Virus record (IMG/VR): IMGVR_UViG_3300042567_001773
Coordinates: 1 to 44,792 of that record
From: a virus
DNA: 44,792 nucleotides
Strand: one strand, 5' to 3'
Shown: in pieces, positions 18,374 through 26,078 of the stretch
How positions within the stretch are numbered: position 1 is the stretch's first letter
How the letters are laid out: each line of letters starts with the position of its first letter
Translations under genes and position numbers: made by a program
The notes under the pieces: model-generated
Told to the model about the DNA's origin: nothing
Databases searched by the model: none
Seen by the model: only the letters and a program-made list of their open reading frames with translations

Positions 18374-18766
18374 TTACTTTGAAGGTTCTGGCTTTTCACC
18401 TTTTCCTTTTAACCAATCTGCTATATCTGAATCAGTAGTTTCGTACCCTTTCGTTTTTTCTATAAATGCATTTAGTCTTGCATAACCCCAAGCGTTATAA
18501 GCAGCAGGTTTTCCTAGTTTCTTGATATTAGGATTTACTGCTCCCCAATTTGTTTGTGCAGCACCATAACCTCTTTTGAAAAGGATCATTAAAGCATCTT
18601 TCAACTTAGCTGCAGAAGCTCCTAATTTAGCTTGAACTTTTGGATCATTAGCTAAATCGTCGATTCTTTTTTCAGGTCCACTTTCATCAGCTTCATTAAG
18701 AAGATATTCTTCATTCATTGCAATTGAACGTTTGAAGTTGTTAAGTAAGATAGGTTTTGATAACAT
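18374..18766 (-). CDS. Small helical protein, weak CTS-like N-terminus
   Basis: Start taken at ATG 18766 (MLSKPILLNNFKRS), which avoids overlapping the upstream gene; an internal ATG at 18718 would give MNEEYLLNEADES, which carries the Y-L-L-N-E-A core of the shared motif. The body is Ala/Lys-rich and helical (AKLGASAAKLKDALMILFKRG), followed by a sequence with conserved look (GKPAAYNAWGYARLNAFIEKT) and a basic/acidic tail. No function is recognised. It belongs to the second run of candidate packaged proteins. Confidence 0.6.
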   Translation of the reverse strand: MLSKPILLNNFKRSIAMNEEYLLNEADESGPEKRIDDLANDPKVQAKLGASAAKLKDALMILFKRGYGAAQTNWGAVNPNIKKLGKPAAYNAWGYARLNAFIEKTKGYETTDSDIADWLKGKGEKPEPSK

Positions 18767-18780
18767 ATTACGATTTAATT

Positions 18781-19455
18781 TTATGCGTAAGCTTCGATTG
18801 CCCATTGAATTACCGCTAAAGGATCTTCACCTGGATTGTTTTTTCTAACATAATCAAGTAGACTTGGATCTTGTTTAGCATTTTGTGCCATATCAAAAGC
18901 ATGTTCTGCACCACCGTTACCAGACATATCTTTTATCCATTTGTCATATTCTTTTTTGTTCCATCTTATAGATTGACGTTTCTTAGCATGTGGTCCATCT
19001 CCTAATCTAGATGTTACTGCATCATAAGTACCAGGTACAAAAACTTCCACGTTAGATCCATCTCCATATTTGATATCTTTACGGAATTTTCTAAGCATAT
19101 AATCAGCCGTTTCTATTTGTTTAGTAATAGTTACTTCTCCGGTACTTTTACCATAAGCAATTTTAAGATCTTCTTGCTTTTTAGGATCTGTTTCAAAATG
19201 GATATCTTTGAGTTTATCTTGATATCCTTCATTAAGAGAATCTTCGTTCATTTGCTTTCCAAGATCCCATATTTCTTTAAGGAATTCATCAGAATCTTTC
19301 ATTTTTGCAATTTCCTTAAAATCAGATTTTGCGTTCTTAATGAAATCATTAAGTGTTTTCGATTCTTGACGAGTGATATCTAATTCACTCATAAATCCTT
19401 CATCTACTTTACGAGATTCATTAACGAACTCTTCGAATGTGTATAATTTTTTCAT
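18781..19455 (-). CDS. CTS-like protein of unknown function
   Basis: A 224-residue protein starting MKKLYTFEEFVNESRKVDEG. Besides the possible FVNE/S site, further prohead-protease-like sites appear at VDE/G and LNE/G within 80 residues, so the N-terminal helical part may be trimmed in steps. The C-terminal 100 residues are a distinct domain with GPHAKKRQSIRWNKKEYDKW and SGNGGAEHAFDMAQNAK. I recognise no enzyme. Its ATG overlaps the stop of the next-upstream CTS gene by 4 bp. Confidence 0.68.
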   Translation of the reverse strand: MKKLYTFEEFVNESRKVDEGFMSELDITRQESKTLNDFIKNAKSDFKEIAKMKDSDEFLKEIWDLGKQMNEDSLNEGYQDKLKDIHFETDPKKQEDLKIAYGKSTGEVTITKQIETADYMLRKFRKDIKYGDGSNVEVFVPGTYDAVTSRLGDGPHAKKRQSIRWNKKEYDKWIKDMSGNGGAEHAFDMAQNAKQDPSLLDYVRKNNPGEDPLAVIQWAIEAYA

Positions 19456-19835
19456 AATTTACCGTCTTTAACTCTATCTCTAGATATTGATTTAAGAAGA
19501 TCTTTCTCTTCTGTATTTAATTTTTTGTCTATTAGCTTTTGCCATTTTCCTTTTTGTTCTCTCATTGGTAAATTAAGAAATGCTAAAACGTCTGCATCGT
19601 CTTTAAGTCGATCAAGTACTTTGTTTACTCTCCTGTCTTTCTTCCAACGGTTCCACCATTCTTTAATCGATCCAGTATCTCCTCCACTAAAACCTCCAGA
19701 TTTTTGGATTGCCAAAGTAAGCATTAAGGTGGATTGCATAAGCAACATAAAAGAAGTTATCAAAGAAGAACTATCTTCATTTAACATTTCCTCTTGTTCA
19801 TTAACAAATTCTTCAAATGTGTGTAAGTTTTTCAT
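19452..19835 (-). CDS. CTS-like protein with hydrophobic segment
   Basis: A 127-residue protein beginning MKNLHTFEEFVNEQEEMLNED; the first 13 residues are identical to those of the protein at 6075-6524. Residues 23-46 (SLITSFMLLMQSTLMLTLAI) are hydrophobic and could be a membrane or amphipathic helix, followed by a Gly-rich turn and a basic helical tail (WWNRWKKDRRVNKVLDRL). A packaged protein with a membrane-active helix could act in DNA entry or superinfection control, but this is only inference. Confidence 0.68.
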   Translation of the reverse strand: MKNLHTFEEFVNEQEEMLNEDSSSLITSFMLLMQSTLMLTLAIQKSGGFSGGDTGSIKEWWNRWKKDRRVNKVLDRLKDDADVLAFLNLPMREQKGKWQKLIDKKLNTEEKDLLKSISRDRVKDGKL

Positions 19836-19837
19836 AG

Positions 19838-20188
19838 TTATGTCATGTAAGCGTATTGTGAATAGACTTTACCGTCTATTTCGTATTGGTATAGAATAAC
19901 TGGATCCTTAAAAGAATCTGTTGTTTCTAATCTGATAGCTTTTGCACCAATGTTTTGTGGTTTGTGTGTAGTTTTGTGAAAAGTTTTATTAGGTTCAAAT
20001 GTTGAAAAATCTTTAGATACCGAAGTCCAAGGATTTGAATAAGTTTTCTTCGGTTTGAATCCTACCTCTACAACTTTACATTTTCCTAAAACAGGTAATT
20101 CTATTTCATCCCCAACTTCATGTTCAATTGTGTAAGGATGATTATATCCTTCATTTACAAACTCTTCGAATGTGCTTAAGTTTTTCAT
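19838..20188 (-). CDS. CTS-like small beta-rich protein
   Basis: A 116-residue protein starting MKNLSTFEEFVNEGYNHPYT, with an ideal T4-type cleavage context (VNE/G). The rest is beta-rich with EVGDEIELPVLGKCKVVEVGF and a C-terminal VILYQYEIDGKVYSQYAYMT, resembling a small SH3/barrel-like domain. No functional motif is seen. It overlaps the upstream CTS gene by 1 bp and precedes the next by 2 bp. Confidence 0.68.
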   Translation of the reverse strand: MKNLSTFEEFVNEGYNHPYTIEHEVGDEIELPVLGKCKVVEVGFKPKKTYSNPWTSVSKDFSTFEPNKTFHKTTHKPQNIGAKAIRLETTDSFKDPVILYQYEIDGKVYSQYAYMT

Positions 20189-20526
20189 TATTTCAAGATT
20201 TGAATTTTGTATTTATCGTAACCGTGATCAGCAAGAACTTTATTAGCAGCAACAATAATATCTTCAGTTTTTAGCTTAGTACTAGTCTTTGGAACGAAAT
20301 TAATTGAAGCTGAAAACATTCCACGACCTTTCGGGTGTGCCATAGGTGATCCTATAAGTTGAAAAGGCATTTTTGTTTTAAGTTCCTTTTCTAATGCTTC
20401 TAATCCCTTTCCTCTTGAAAGAAATGAAATTGCATCTAACATGGAATTCATATCGTTTCCTTCTAGTTCTCTCCAATCGTCTCTTGATTCATTAACGAAT
20501 TCTTCGAATGTGTTTAAGTTTTTCAT
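20188..20526 (-). CDS. CTS-like small protein of unknown function
   Basis: A 112-residue protein starting MKNLNTFEEFVNESRDDWRE. The rest has a small alpha/beta look (MLDAISFLSRGKGLEALEKE, MFSASINFVPKTSTKLKTED, IVAANKVLADHGYDKYKIQIL), as in compact ferredoxin-like folds. No catalytic motif is seen. It is the fourth of five tandem genes whose first 13 codons are near-identical. Confidence 0.68.
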   Translation of the reverse strand: MKNLNTFEEFVNESRDDWRELEGNDMNSMLDAISFLSRGKGLEALEKELKTKMPFQLIGSPMAHPKGRGMFSASINFVPKTSTKLKTEDIIVAANKVLADHGYDKYKIQILK

Positions 20527-20527
20527 A

Positions 20528-20794
20528 TTAGTTATATTTGTCTGATTCTATTTGATCTGCCGTCATTAGATCTACTAGAGCTTTGAAAGCAGCAAATGTT
20601 TTTTTCGAATATTCTAAATCTCCCATCATTCTATCAGCGTAGTCATCTAGGTGATTAGCTAAAGGAACTAGAACTTCATCAAAAGTAACAGAATTAACTC
20701 TATCATCTTTATATTTAGATGTTACGTATTTAAGAGCCTCATTGCTTCTTGCAGCTTCATTTAAGAACTCTTTGAATGTTGATAAATTTTCCAT
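20528..20794 (-). CDS. CTS-like small helical protein
   Basis: An 88-residue protein starting MENLSTFKEFLNEAARSNEA, with an LNE/A site exactly of the T4 prohead protease type. The mature part would be 75 residues, acidic and helical (VLVPLANHLDDYADRMMGDL, AFKALVDLMTADQIESD). It is the first of the five-gene tandem in transcription order and abuts the gene at 20795. Function unknown. Confidence 0.67.
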   Translation of the reverse strand: MENLSTFKEFLNEAARSNEALKYVTSKYKDDRVNSVTFDEVLVPLANHLDDYADRMMGDLEYSKKTFAAFKALVDLMTADQIESDKYN

Positions 20795-21487
20795 TTATAT
20801 TTCGTCTTCTTTTTTAGCAGGTGGTTCAAAATCCACCCATTCTTTTTGTAATCCATATGAAGGCCATGACCATTGAAGTAAAGCTTGTCTTTGACGAGGT
20901 CTACATTCCATATCATTAGCGTCGCAGTTAGCTTTTACCTGACCGAAGTGACGAGCAAAAGTTTTCCATCGATTAATTTGATGTCTATCATAAGGTTGTC
21001 CTTGAAAATCTTCTTCAATTCGACGACCTAAATAATATCTCATATACCATTCAAACCAACCTCTTGGATCGTAAGTGCTTAGCATTTTATCTCTTTCCCA
21101 TGCCCATAAAGGCATTCTACTTTCGGCTTTGAAACGATTAATTTCTGTGTTATTTCCTTCAGGACAAAGACGACTATCTTCATACCAACTAGCAGGAAAT
21201 TCGAGTATTTGATCATTGCAGTATTTACCACCAAAAACGCCTTCGGTAAGCATTTGAGAAGGTGTATATCGAGGCTTAAAATCCGATGCAAAATTTTCAC
21301 CCATAGGCTCGACTAGCTCGTATTCGTAATCTTTTTGCATCTTGTTTACCACGACGATTTTAGTTCCTACTTTGTAATCACCATCGTTATTTCCGTATTC
21401 CTTAAGTATATCCATCATCTCATCAACAGTCTTTATTTTCAAGACTCTTTCCAAGGCTGTAGGATTTGGTTTGATAGTATTTGCCAT
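20795..21487 (-). CDS. Conserved protein with RPRQRQALLQW motif
   Basis: A 230-residue protein without a CTS. The C-terminal half is rich in Trp, Tyr and Arg: CPEGNNTEINRFKAESRMPL, DPRGWFEWYMRYYLGRRIEE, and RPRQRQALLQWSW. I recall the PRGWFxWYxxYYxGRR...RPRQRQALLQW combination from conserved hypothetical proteins in large phages and some eukaryotes, with no known activity. A nearly invariant Arg/Trp pattern suggests a real enzymatic or binding site. It ends exactly where the CTS tandem begins and starts 13 bp after the tiny ORF at 21500. Confidence 0.7.
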   Translation of the reverse strand: MANTIKPNPTALERVLKIKTVDEMMDILKEYGNNDGDYKVGTKIVVVNKMQKDYEYELVEPMGENFASDFKPRYTPSQMLTEGVFGGKYCNDQILEFPASWYEDSRLCPEGNNTEINRFKAESRMPLWAWERDKMLSTYDPRGWFEWYMRYYLGRRIEEDFQGQPYDRHQINRWKTFARHFGQVKANCDANDMECRPRQRQALLQWSWPSYGLQKEWVDFEPPAKKEDEI

Positions 21488-21499
21488 ACATTATATATC

Positions 21500-21583
21500 T
21501 TATGCAAATAGGACAGCTACAGTAGTAACTAAAGAAAACCAAAGTACAATAAACACAATTTCTGAATTTTTAGGTGCTTTCAT
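21500..21583 (-). CDS. 27-residue single-span membrane peptide
   Basis: The ATG at 21583 overlaps the ligase stop codon (TAATG), a typical coupled arrangement. The product begins MKAPKNSEIV and continues with one hydrophobic span of about 17 residues (FIVLWFSLVTTVAVLFA), ending with the stop at 21500. Position, overlap and composition support a real small gene. A single-span peptide could be a holin-like, lysis or membrane-defence factor; nothing specific can be assigned. Confidence 0.5.
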   Translation of the reverse strand: MKAPKNSEIVFIVLWFSLVTTVAVLFA

Positions 21584-23475
21584 TATTTTATAGATTTAAG
21601 AATTTCTTCGTATGTTTTGATTTCGATTCCTAGTTTTTGTGCCTTCGACATTTTACTAGAAGATGAAGTAAGATCATCAGTGATAAGAATAGTGGTAGAC
21701 TTATCGAGGCCTGTGTGTATGTAACCATGTTTTTTGATTAGATTTACAAAATCTTCTTTTGTTTTGAAACCGTAAGGTTTAGGAGATCCTGTCATTTCAT
21801 ATTTAACAGTATCTGAGGTTATAATTACTTGTTCTTCTGATTGGATATTGAATCCATTTGAATTAAGAATTTCGATAAATTGATTAACAGATTGGAATTC
21901 TGTAGAATTAGAATTTAAGAATGGTTCGTAAGCTGCGGAATTAAGACCTGTGAAATCCGGTTCTTGATTTTCGAATAACTTAGATATTTGAATTGCTGTT
22001 GACCAACCGACGTTATCGAAAGCTAGTGAATTAACAACGAGTGGAAGTGTTATTTTATTAGTTGGATTATTTCGACTTCCCATTAAGATTTCTAATTGTC
22101 TTCCTTCTTTGAATTCACCTGATTTAATTAGATTTCCTTCGTTGAATTTTTGATTATCGAAGATATCTAAGATTGTTTTGAATCCTGCATTATATAGCTT
22201 ATTGATTGTAGATCCGGCAACGTTTCGAAAACCGAATGATGCGATTCCACGAGATAATCGATGGATTTGACGATCTGTACAATTAGGATTGGTACAAACG
22301 AGATGTATATCATTTTGAATTTCTAATTTACATTCTGGGGTTGTACATTGAGTAGGAATACATTTTTGTATATCCTCGAATACAGGTTCGATAATTTTTT
22401 GAACGATAGGAATTATATCTCCTGACTTAACGATAATTACTTTAGCTCCTGGGAATAAACCATTTTGAATTACATTTCCATAGTTATAAAGTGATACATT
22501 AGAAACTGTAGTTCCATCTAAATCTATTGGTTCTAGGTTTCCTACTGGGGTGAATTCACCTGAGATTCCTGAATTCCAAGTGATTTCTTTAATCGTTGTA
22601 ATAGCTTCTTTAGGAGGAAACTTAATTGCGATTGCCCATTTAGGATGGTGATCTGTTTCGCCAATTCCATTCCTTTCGAATTCTTGGAATTTAATAACCA
22701 TTCCATCTAATTGATATAAAGATGTTTTTCTGAATTCAGAGAATGTGTTATAAACAGATTGGAAATCTTTTTGATTAAAGAGTTGTACGAGTGGAGTTGT
22801 AATGAATCCATTTTCTTTAAGAAATTGGAATGTATGTGGGTGATGGTAATAATCGTTATCTGAGTGAATTCTACATTCGAAAGAAACGAAGTGAAAATCT
22901 TTCATTGTTTCTTCTTCATATTCATCTCGACCTAAGACACCGGCAACGAAGTTACGTGGATTCTTATAGATGTCTGAGTATTTTTGATTAAATAGAGAAG
23001 TTGGAATAACTACTTCTCCTCGAATTTCTATTTTACCTTTGATATTGATATTTTGAGGAACGATAAATTTCATTTTTTCAATGATATTTTGTCCTTTCGC
23101 TTTATCACCTCGGGTTAATGCCCATTGTAATTTTCCATCTTCGTAAATAAGATTACAAGAGGATCCATCGAATTTAGGTGTAGCTTCTAATTCTGAATTA
23201 GATATTTTGTTTTGATTATACCAAGAGGTAAGTGCAGATTGTGGAAATTCTACGTTATGATGTACTTGAATCTTGTTAAGAGAAAGCATCGGTGTAACGT
23301 GATTAAATTTGGCATCTTTAAGATTTGCCGAACCCACGATTTTGGTTACTTGAGAATTAAGTGATTTAAGATTTTCTTCGAGTATATCGAATTCGAAATC
23401 TGAAAGGATAGGATCTCCTTCGTAATACTTTTGTTTTGCGAGTAAGTATTGATTTTCGAGGTCTTTAATGTTCAT
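21583..23475 (-). CDS. ligA: NAD+-dependent DNA ligase
   Basis: A 630-residue LigA-type ligase. Domains in order: Ia region with YYEGDPILSDFEFDILE (NMN binding); adenylation domain with nucleophile K101 in TPKFDGSS; OB-fold; a four-Cys zinc finger (CTTPECK...CTNPNC); helix-hairpin-helix repeats (RGIASFGFRNVAGSTINKLY); and a C-terminal BRCT domain from about residue 558 (KYEMTGSPKPYGFKTKEDF). Slightly shorter than bacterial LigA (about 670) but all domains are present, so it seals nicks without host help. T4 uses an ATP-dependent ligase instead. It is the first gene downstream of one of the six promoter-like modules. Confidence 0.95.
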   Translation of the reverse strand: MNIKDLENQYLLAKQKYYEGDPILSDFEFDILEENLKSLNSQVTKIVGSANLKDAKFNHVTPMLSLNKIQVHHNVEFPQSALTSWYNQNKISNSELEATPKFDGSSCNLIYEDGKLQWALTRGDKAKGQNIIEKMKFIVPQNINIKGKIEIRGEVVIPTSLFNQKYSDIYKNPRNFVAGVLGRDEYEEETMKDFHFVSFECRIHSDNDYYHHPHTFQFLKENGFITTPLVQLFNQKDFQSVYNTFSEFRKTSLYQLDGMVIKFQEFERNGIGETDHHPKWAIAIKFPPKEAITTIKEITWNSGISGEFTPVGNLEPIDLDGTTVSNVSLYNYGNVIQNGLFPGAKVIIVKSGDIIPIVQKIIEPVFEDIQKCIPTQCTTPECKLEIQNDIHLVCTNPNCTDRQIHRLSRGIASFGFRNVAGSTINKLYNAGFKTILDIFDNQKFNEGNLIKSGEFKEGRQLEILMGSRNNPTNKITLPLVVNSLAFDNVGWSTAIQISKLFENQEPDFTGLNSAAYEPFLNSNSTEFQSVNQFIEILNSNGFNIQSEEQVIITSDTVKYEMTGSPKPYGFKTKEDFVNLIKKHGYIHTGLDKSTTILITDDLTSSSSKMSKAQKLGIEIKTYEEILKSIK

Positions 23476-23565
23476 ATATTGATTATTTAATTATAAAGTA
23501 AATATAATCATTATTCCCGAAGTAAAAAAATTCTAGTCAAACTTTTTTTCAAAAGTTATTAACAA
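23476..23565 (-). promoter_or_regulatory. Promoter-like module, copy 1 (ligase operon)
   Basis: Contains the two blocks shared by six modules: block A, TTGTTAATAACTTTT at 23551-23565, overlapping the 3' end of the flavin reductase gene, and block B, a 24-nt sequence at 23487-23510 with core TTATATTTACTTTATAATTA in minus orientation. Block B ends 11 nt before the ligase ATG. Block B contains both a TAtaTTTa element close to the Bacteroidota -7 box (TAnnTTTG) and a TATAAT. Promoter role is inferred from position and conservation. Confidence 0.7.
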
Positions 23566-24010
23566 AATTAAGAACTTCTTCATTCATTCTTTCATCAACA
23601 TCGATATCGTTTTTAGCGAACTTACGATTGATAAAAGGAACACAAACAGGTTTGCTATAGACATTAGCTCCTACCCATCCGAGTATCGAGGATAGTTGAG
23701 TGATTCCCATTAAATTTCCAAAGGTTGAAGATGAGGTTCCTACTAAAAGAATTGGTTTCTCTTCTAAGACAGAAGGATATCCAGAGAAATCAATCAATCT
23801 CTTGAATGTCCAGGGAAATGATCCATTCCATTCAGGAACAATCATAATAATCTTATCGGCTTTTTCTAGATCTGTATGTTCTACTTTATCAGCTTCTTTG
23901 AATGTACGTATATCTAGACCTTTACCACCTAAGATATTCACAATCTCCATCATCTGAAGATTGTTTAAACCCTCAGATGATATTTGTGATATAATTAAAA
24001 TTCGTTTCAT
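23549..24010 (-). CDS. NADPH-dependent FMN reductase-like flavoprotein
   Basis: A 153-residue flavodoxin-like protein. KRILIISQISSEGLNNLQMM is the phosphate-binding first loop, KADKIIMIVPEWNGSFPWTFKRLID the second flavin loop, and EKPILLVGTSSSTFGNLMG the third. These match the NADPH-dependent FMN reductase (ArsH/SsuE/azoreductase) family. Phage copies might supply reduced flavin for nucleotide reduction or interfere with redox signalling. Its ATG overlaps the stop of the upstream gene by 4 bp. Confidence 0.78.
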   Translation of the reverse strand: MKRILIISQISSEGLNNLQMMEIVNILGGKGLDIRTFKEADKVEHTDLEKADKIIMIVPEWNGSFPWTFKRLIDFSGYPSVLEEKPILLVGTSSSTFGNLMGITQLSSILGWVGANVYSKPVCVPFINRKFAKNDIDVDERMNEEVLNFVNNF

Positions 24011-24432
24011 GATTCTCTACGATCTACCATTTTTGAGATATCAGCTAATCTCTTATCGTATGCTCTTATAGTCTCCTCGGAATTAACGGTTGCAATCCAC
24101 ATATCAGTTGATTCAGCAAGATAAATCATGAAATCCGTTGCTTCTTTTAATGTATGGAAGTATTTTAGACCTAATGCAGGTTTTGTATTGATAGATCCTC
24201 TTACTGTATAAGAATAACTTAAATTGTGATTTGACCAATGATTAAGATTGAATTCGTTGAATGTTATCCAGAAGCTAACAGGCTCTCCATTATGATGAGC
24301 TTTAGCCCATTTAACAAAAGAAGTTCCTGAATATCTGATTTGTGATTGTTGTTCTAGGCAATTCCAACCTTCACCTAAATAAGGCCTATGAGTCATTGGT
24401 TCCCAGGTCTTCGTTGATTTGATGTTATCCAT
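24007..24432 (-). CDS. Hypothetical protein
   Basis: A 141-residue protein with no family I recognise. It is rich in Trp, His and Tyr (YLGEGWNCLEQQSQIRYSG, SFWITFNEFNLNHWSNHN) and looks globular, with a C-terminal helix (EETIRAYDKRLADISKMV). It lies between the guanylate-kinase-like and flavin reductase genes, overlapping the latter by 4 bp, hence one operon. Confidence 0.65.
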   Translation of the reverse strand: MDNIKSTKTWEPMTHRPYLGEGWNCLEQQSQIRYSGTSFVKWAKAHHNGEPVSFWITFNEFNLNHWSNHNLSYSYTVRGSINTKPALGLKYFHTLKEATDFMIYLAESTDMWIATVNSEETIRAYDKRLADISKMVDRRES

Positions 24433-24446
24433 TATGTATTTTTATT

Positions 24447-24938
24447 TTAGAAGTTGTGATCTGTTATTCTGATATCGAAATCTTTGAATGTTTCGAAATC
24501 CTTTTCGTCTGCTTGAATCCTACGTTCAATAGAATCGTTACTATCGTTTCTACCACCTAGTCTTTCACGACGGATATTTACATCAACGTCTATATAAATT
24601 ACAAATGAAGATTTTCTATCTGCAGCATGTAACTTAGAAATTCCTGAAGGAGTCATAATGAATACGTCATCTAGCTCATGCCATTGTTCTTTCGATGTTC
24701 CATAGAACCATCCATTGAATGTTACATGTTCATAAAAGAATCCTTGTTCAATCATTGTTTTGAATTCGTTTTCTTCGAGGAAATAGTAATCAACTCCATC
24801 AATTTCACCTTTACGAGGTGGACGAGTAGTATACGATACTCCATAACGAAATCCTCTACCTTCGAGGATTCTTCTTAGATGATCTTTACCTGCAGCAGCT
24901 TTACCGCATAGTATGATCCTAGACTTTGTGTTTTTCAT
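24447..24938 (-). CDS. Guanylate-kinase-like (d)NMP kinase
   Basis: A 163-residue kinase with P-loop G12-KAAAGKD19, the guanylate-kinase signature SYTTRPPRKGEIDGVDYYF at 35-53 (nucleotide-binding Arg and acidic residues), TFNGWFYGTSKEQW equivalent to the GMK Y-G-T/V motif, and RRIQADEKDFETFKDFD at the end. It probably phosphorylates GMP/dGMP, or a modified deoxynucleotide as phage gp1-type kinases do. About 30 residues shorter than cellular GMK. Overlaps the preceding gene by 20 bp. Confidence 0.82.
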   Translation of the reverse strand: MKNTKSRIILCGKAAAGKDHLRRILEGRGFRYGVSYTTRPPRKGEIDGVDYYFLEENEFKTMIEQGFFYEHVTFNGWFYGTSKEQWHELDDVFIMTPSGISKLHAADRKSSFVIYIDVDVNIRRERLGGRNDSNDSIERRIQADEKDFETFKDFDIRITDHNF

Positions 24939-25185
24939 TAATTATTTCTTTTAGGGATCTGATAATTTCTTCGAATGCTTCTTTACGTCCTACATCATAT
25001 GAATGTAATTGACTTCCTTCAATATCTTCAAATGAAAGTTCGAGTGTAAATGGATCTTCAATAAGAGCTTCACGTAAACCTTCATCCGAAAAGTAAGAAG
25101 ATTTGATTCGATCAATTACCATTTCTTCTAATTCCTTACAATCCGATTCGAGTGTATCGATAAGATTTTTGATAGATGATTTCAT
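24919..25185 (-). CDS. Hypothetical small acidic protein
   Basis: An 88-residue acidic helical protein (KNLIDTLESDCKELEEMVID at the start). No motif is recognised. It begins after a 27-bp gap with an A/T-rich leader and overlaps the kinase gene by 20 bp, so it is probably co-transcribed with it. Confidence 0.6.
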   Translation of the reverse strand: MKSSIKNLIDTLESDCKELEEMVIDRIKSSYFSDEGLREALIEDPFTLELSFEDIEGSQLHSYDVGRKEAFEEIIRSLKEIINEKHKV

Positions 25186-25212
25186 TTAATTGAATTTTAA
25201 TTTATATGACAA

Positions 25213-25548
25213 TTAGTTGGAGACAGTTTCTTCTACATTGATATTGATCCCTAAGTTATAGATCATTAACATATAAAATTTCAAAGCACGTTGATTGATA
25301 TTATCCGCATTTGCAAAAGCACGAGAAAGGTTATTATCGATAACTGCTTGAACAAATCCACCAGGTTCAAAACCAATTCCTAAACGAGCATTCATAATAG
25401 AACAACCTATGCTTTTGATATGATCCATTTCCTCTTCGTTCATAAAGGCAAATTCAAAGACAGAAAGTGGTGCCATTTTTTCAAAATAGGTTTCAACCGC
25501 ATCTTTAACGATTGCCATTTGTTTAAATTCTAATTCGATATTTCTCAT
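25213..25548 (-). CDS. Hypothetical helical protein
   Basis: A 111-residue protein, mainly helical, with MNEEEMDHIKSIGCSIMNAR and GFEPGGFVQAVIDNNLSRAF in the middle. The latter has a compact DNA-binding-like look, but no firm family match can be made. It is 1 bp after the VirE-N-like gene. Confidence 0.6.
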   Translation of the reverse strand: MRNIELEFKQMAIVKDAVETYFEKMAPLSVFEFAFMNEEEMDHIKSIGCSIMNARLGIGFEPGGFVQAVIDNNLSRAFANADNINQRALKFYMLMIYNLGININVEETVSN

Positions 25549-25549
25549 G

Positions 25550-26077
25550 TTATAGATTAATTAGTGATGAATTTTCGTTGATGTAAAGTTCTGGATCGTA
25601 AGAAACGAATTGAATTCTTGCGATATCCTTGCAATGATTATCTCGAATAGCTCCTGTGTCGTGTTGAAAAGCTGTGGCAACTTTTAATTCGATGTCTCGG
25701 TAGTTTTCTGAGGTTGCATTTGTTTTGATTAAGACTTTAAGTCCTTTGCCTGAGGGTGTAACGAATGCAGAGTAAACGTAGTTTAGTTTTTTGCATTTTA
25801 CTTTTAGACTTTCAGGATCTTCGATATGATCGATATCTAAACACATTAAACCATTGTATTCTTCTAGACCGGCCATTGAACGATAGTTGAATTGACCTGT
25901 TGGTGTGAATACAGGAAGTTTATCTTTAAGTGGATTTTTCGAAGGATTTTCGGATTGACGAATTTCTTCGATTAGCTTTTGATATTTATCTGAAGCAATT
26001 TCTTGAAGAACTTCTGTGATAGGAACGACCTTTTCAGGCTTTGTGTTACGTAGAGATTTGAAACGTGTACAATTCAT
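25550..26077 (-). CDS. BT4734/VirE-N-like (primase-related) domain protein
   Basis: A 175-residue protein resembling the N-terminal domain of Bacteroidota VirE/BT4734 proteins, a primase-polymerase-like fold. Visible features are GLMCLDIDHIEDPESLK with D81 and D83 as the acidic pair, and SAFVTPSGKGLKVLIKT (S109-GKGLK), the characteristic second motif; a third conserved block is HCKDIARIQFVSYDPELYIN. In full-length relatives a helicase or unknown C-terminal domain follows; here the domain stands alone. It might prime or process DNA replication, but activity has not been assigned to this truncated form. Confidence 0.72.
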   Translation of the reverse strand: MNCTRFKSLRNTKPEKVVPITEVLQEIASDKYQKLIEEIRQSENPSKNPLKDKLPVFTPTGQFNYRSMAGLEEYNGLMCLDIDHIEDPESLKVKCKKLNYVYSAFVTPSGKGLKVLIKTNATSENYRDIELKVATAFQHDTGAIRDNHCKDIARIQFVSYDPELYINENSSLINL

Positions 26078-26078
26078 A

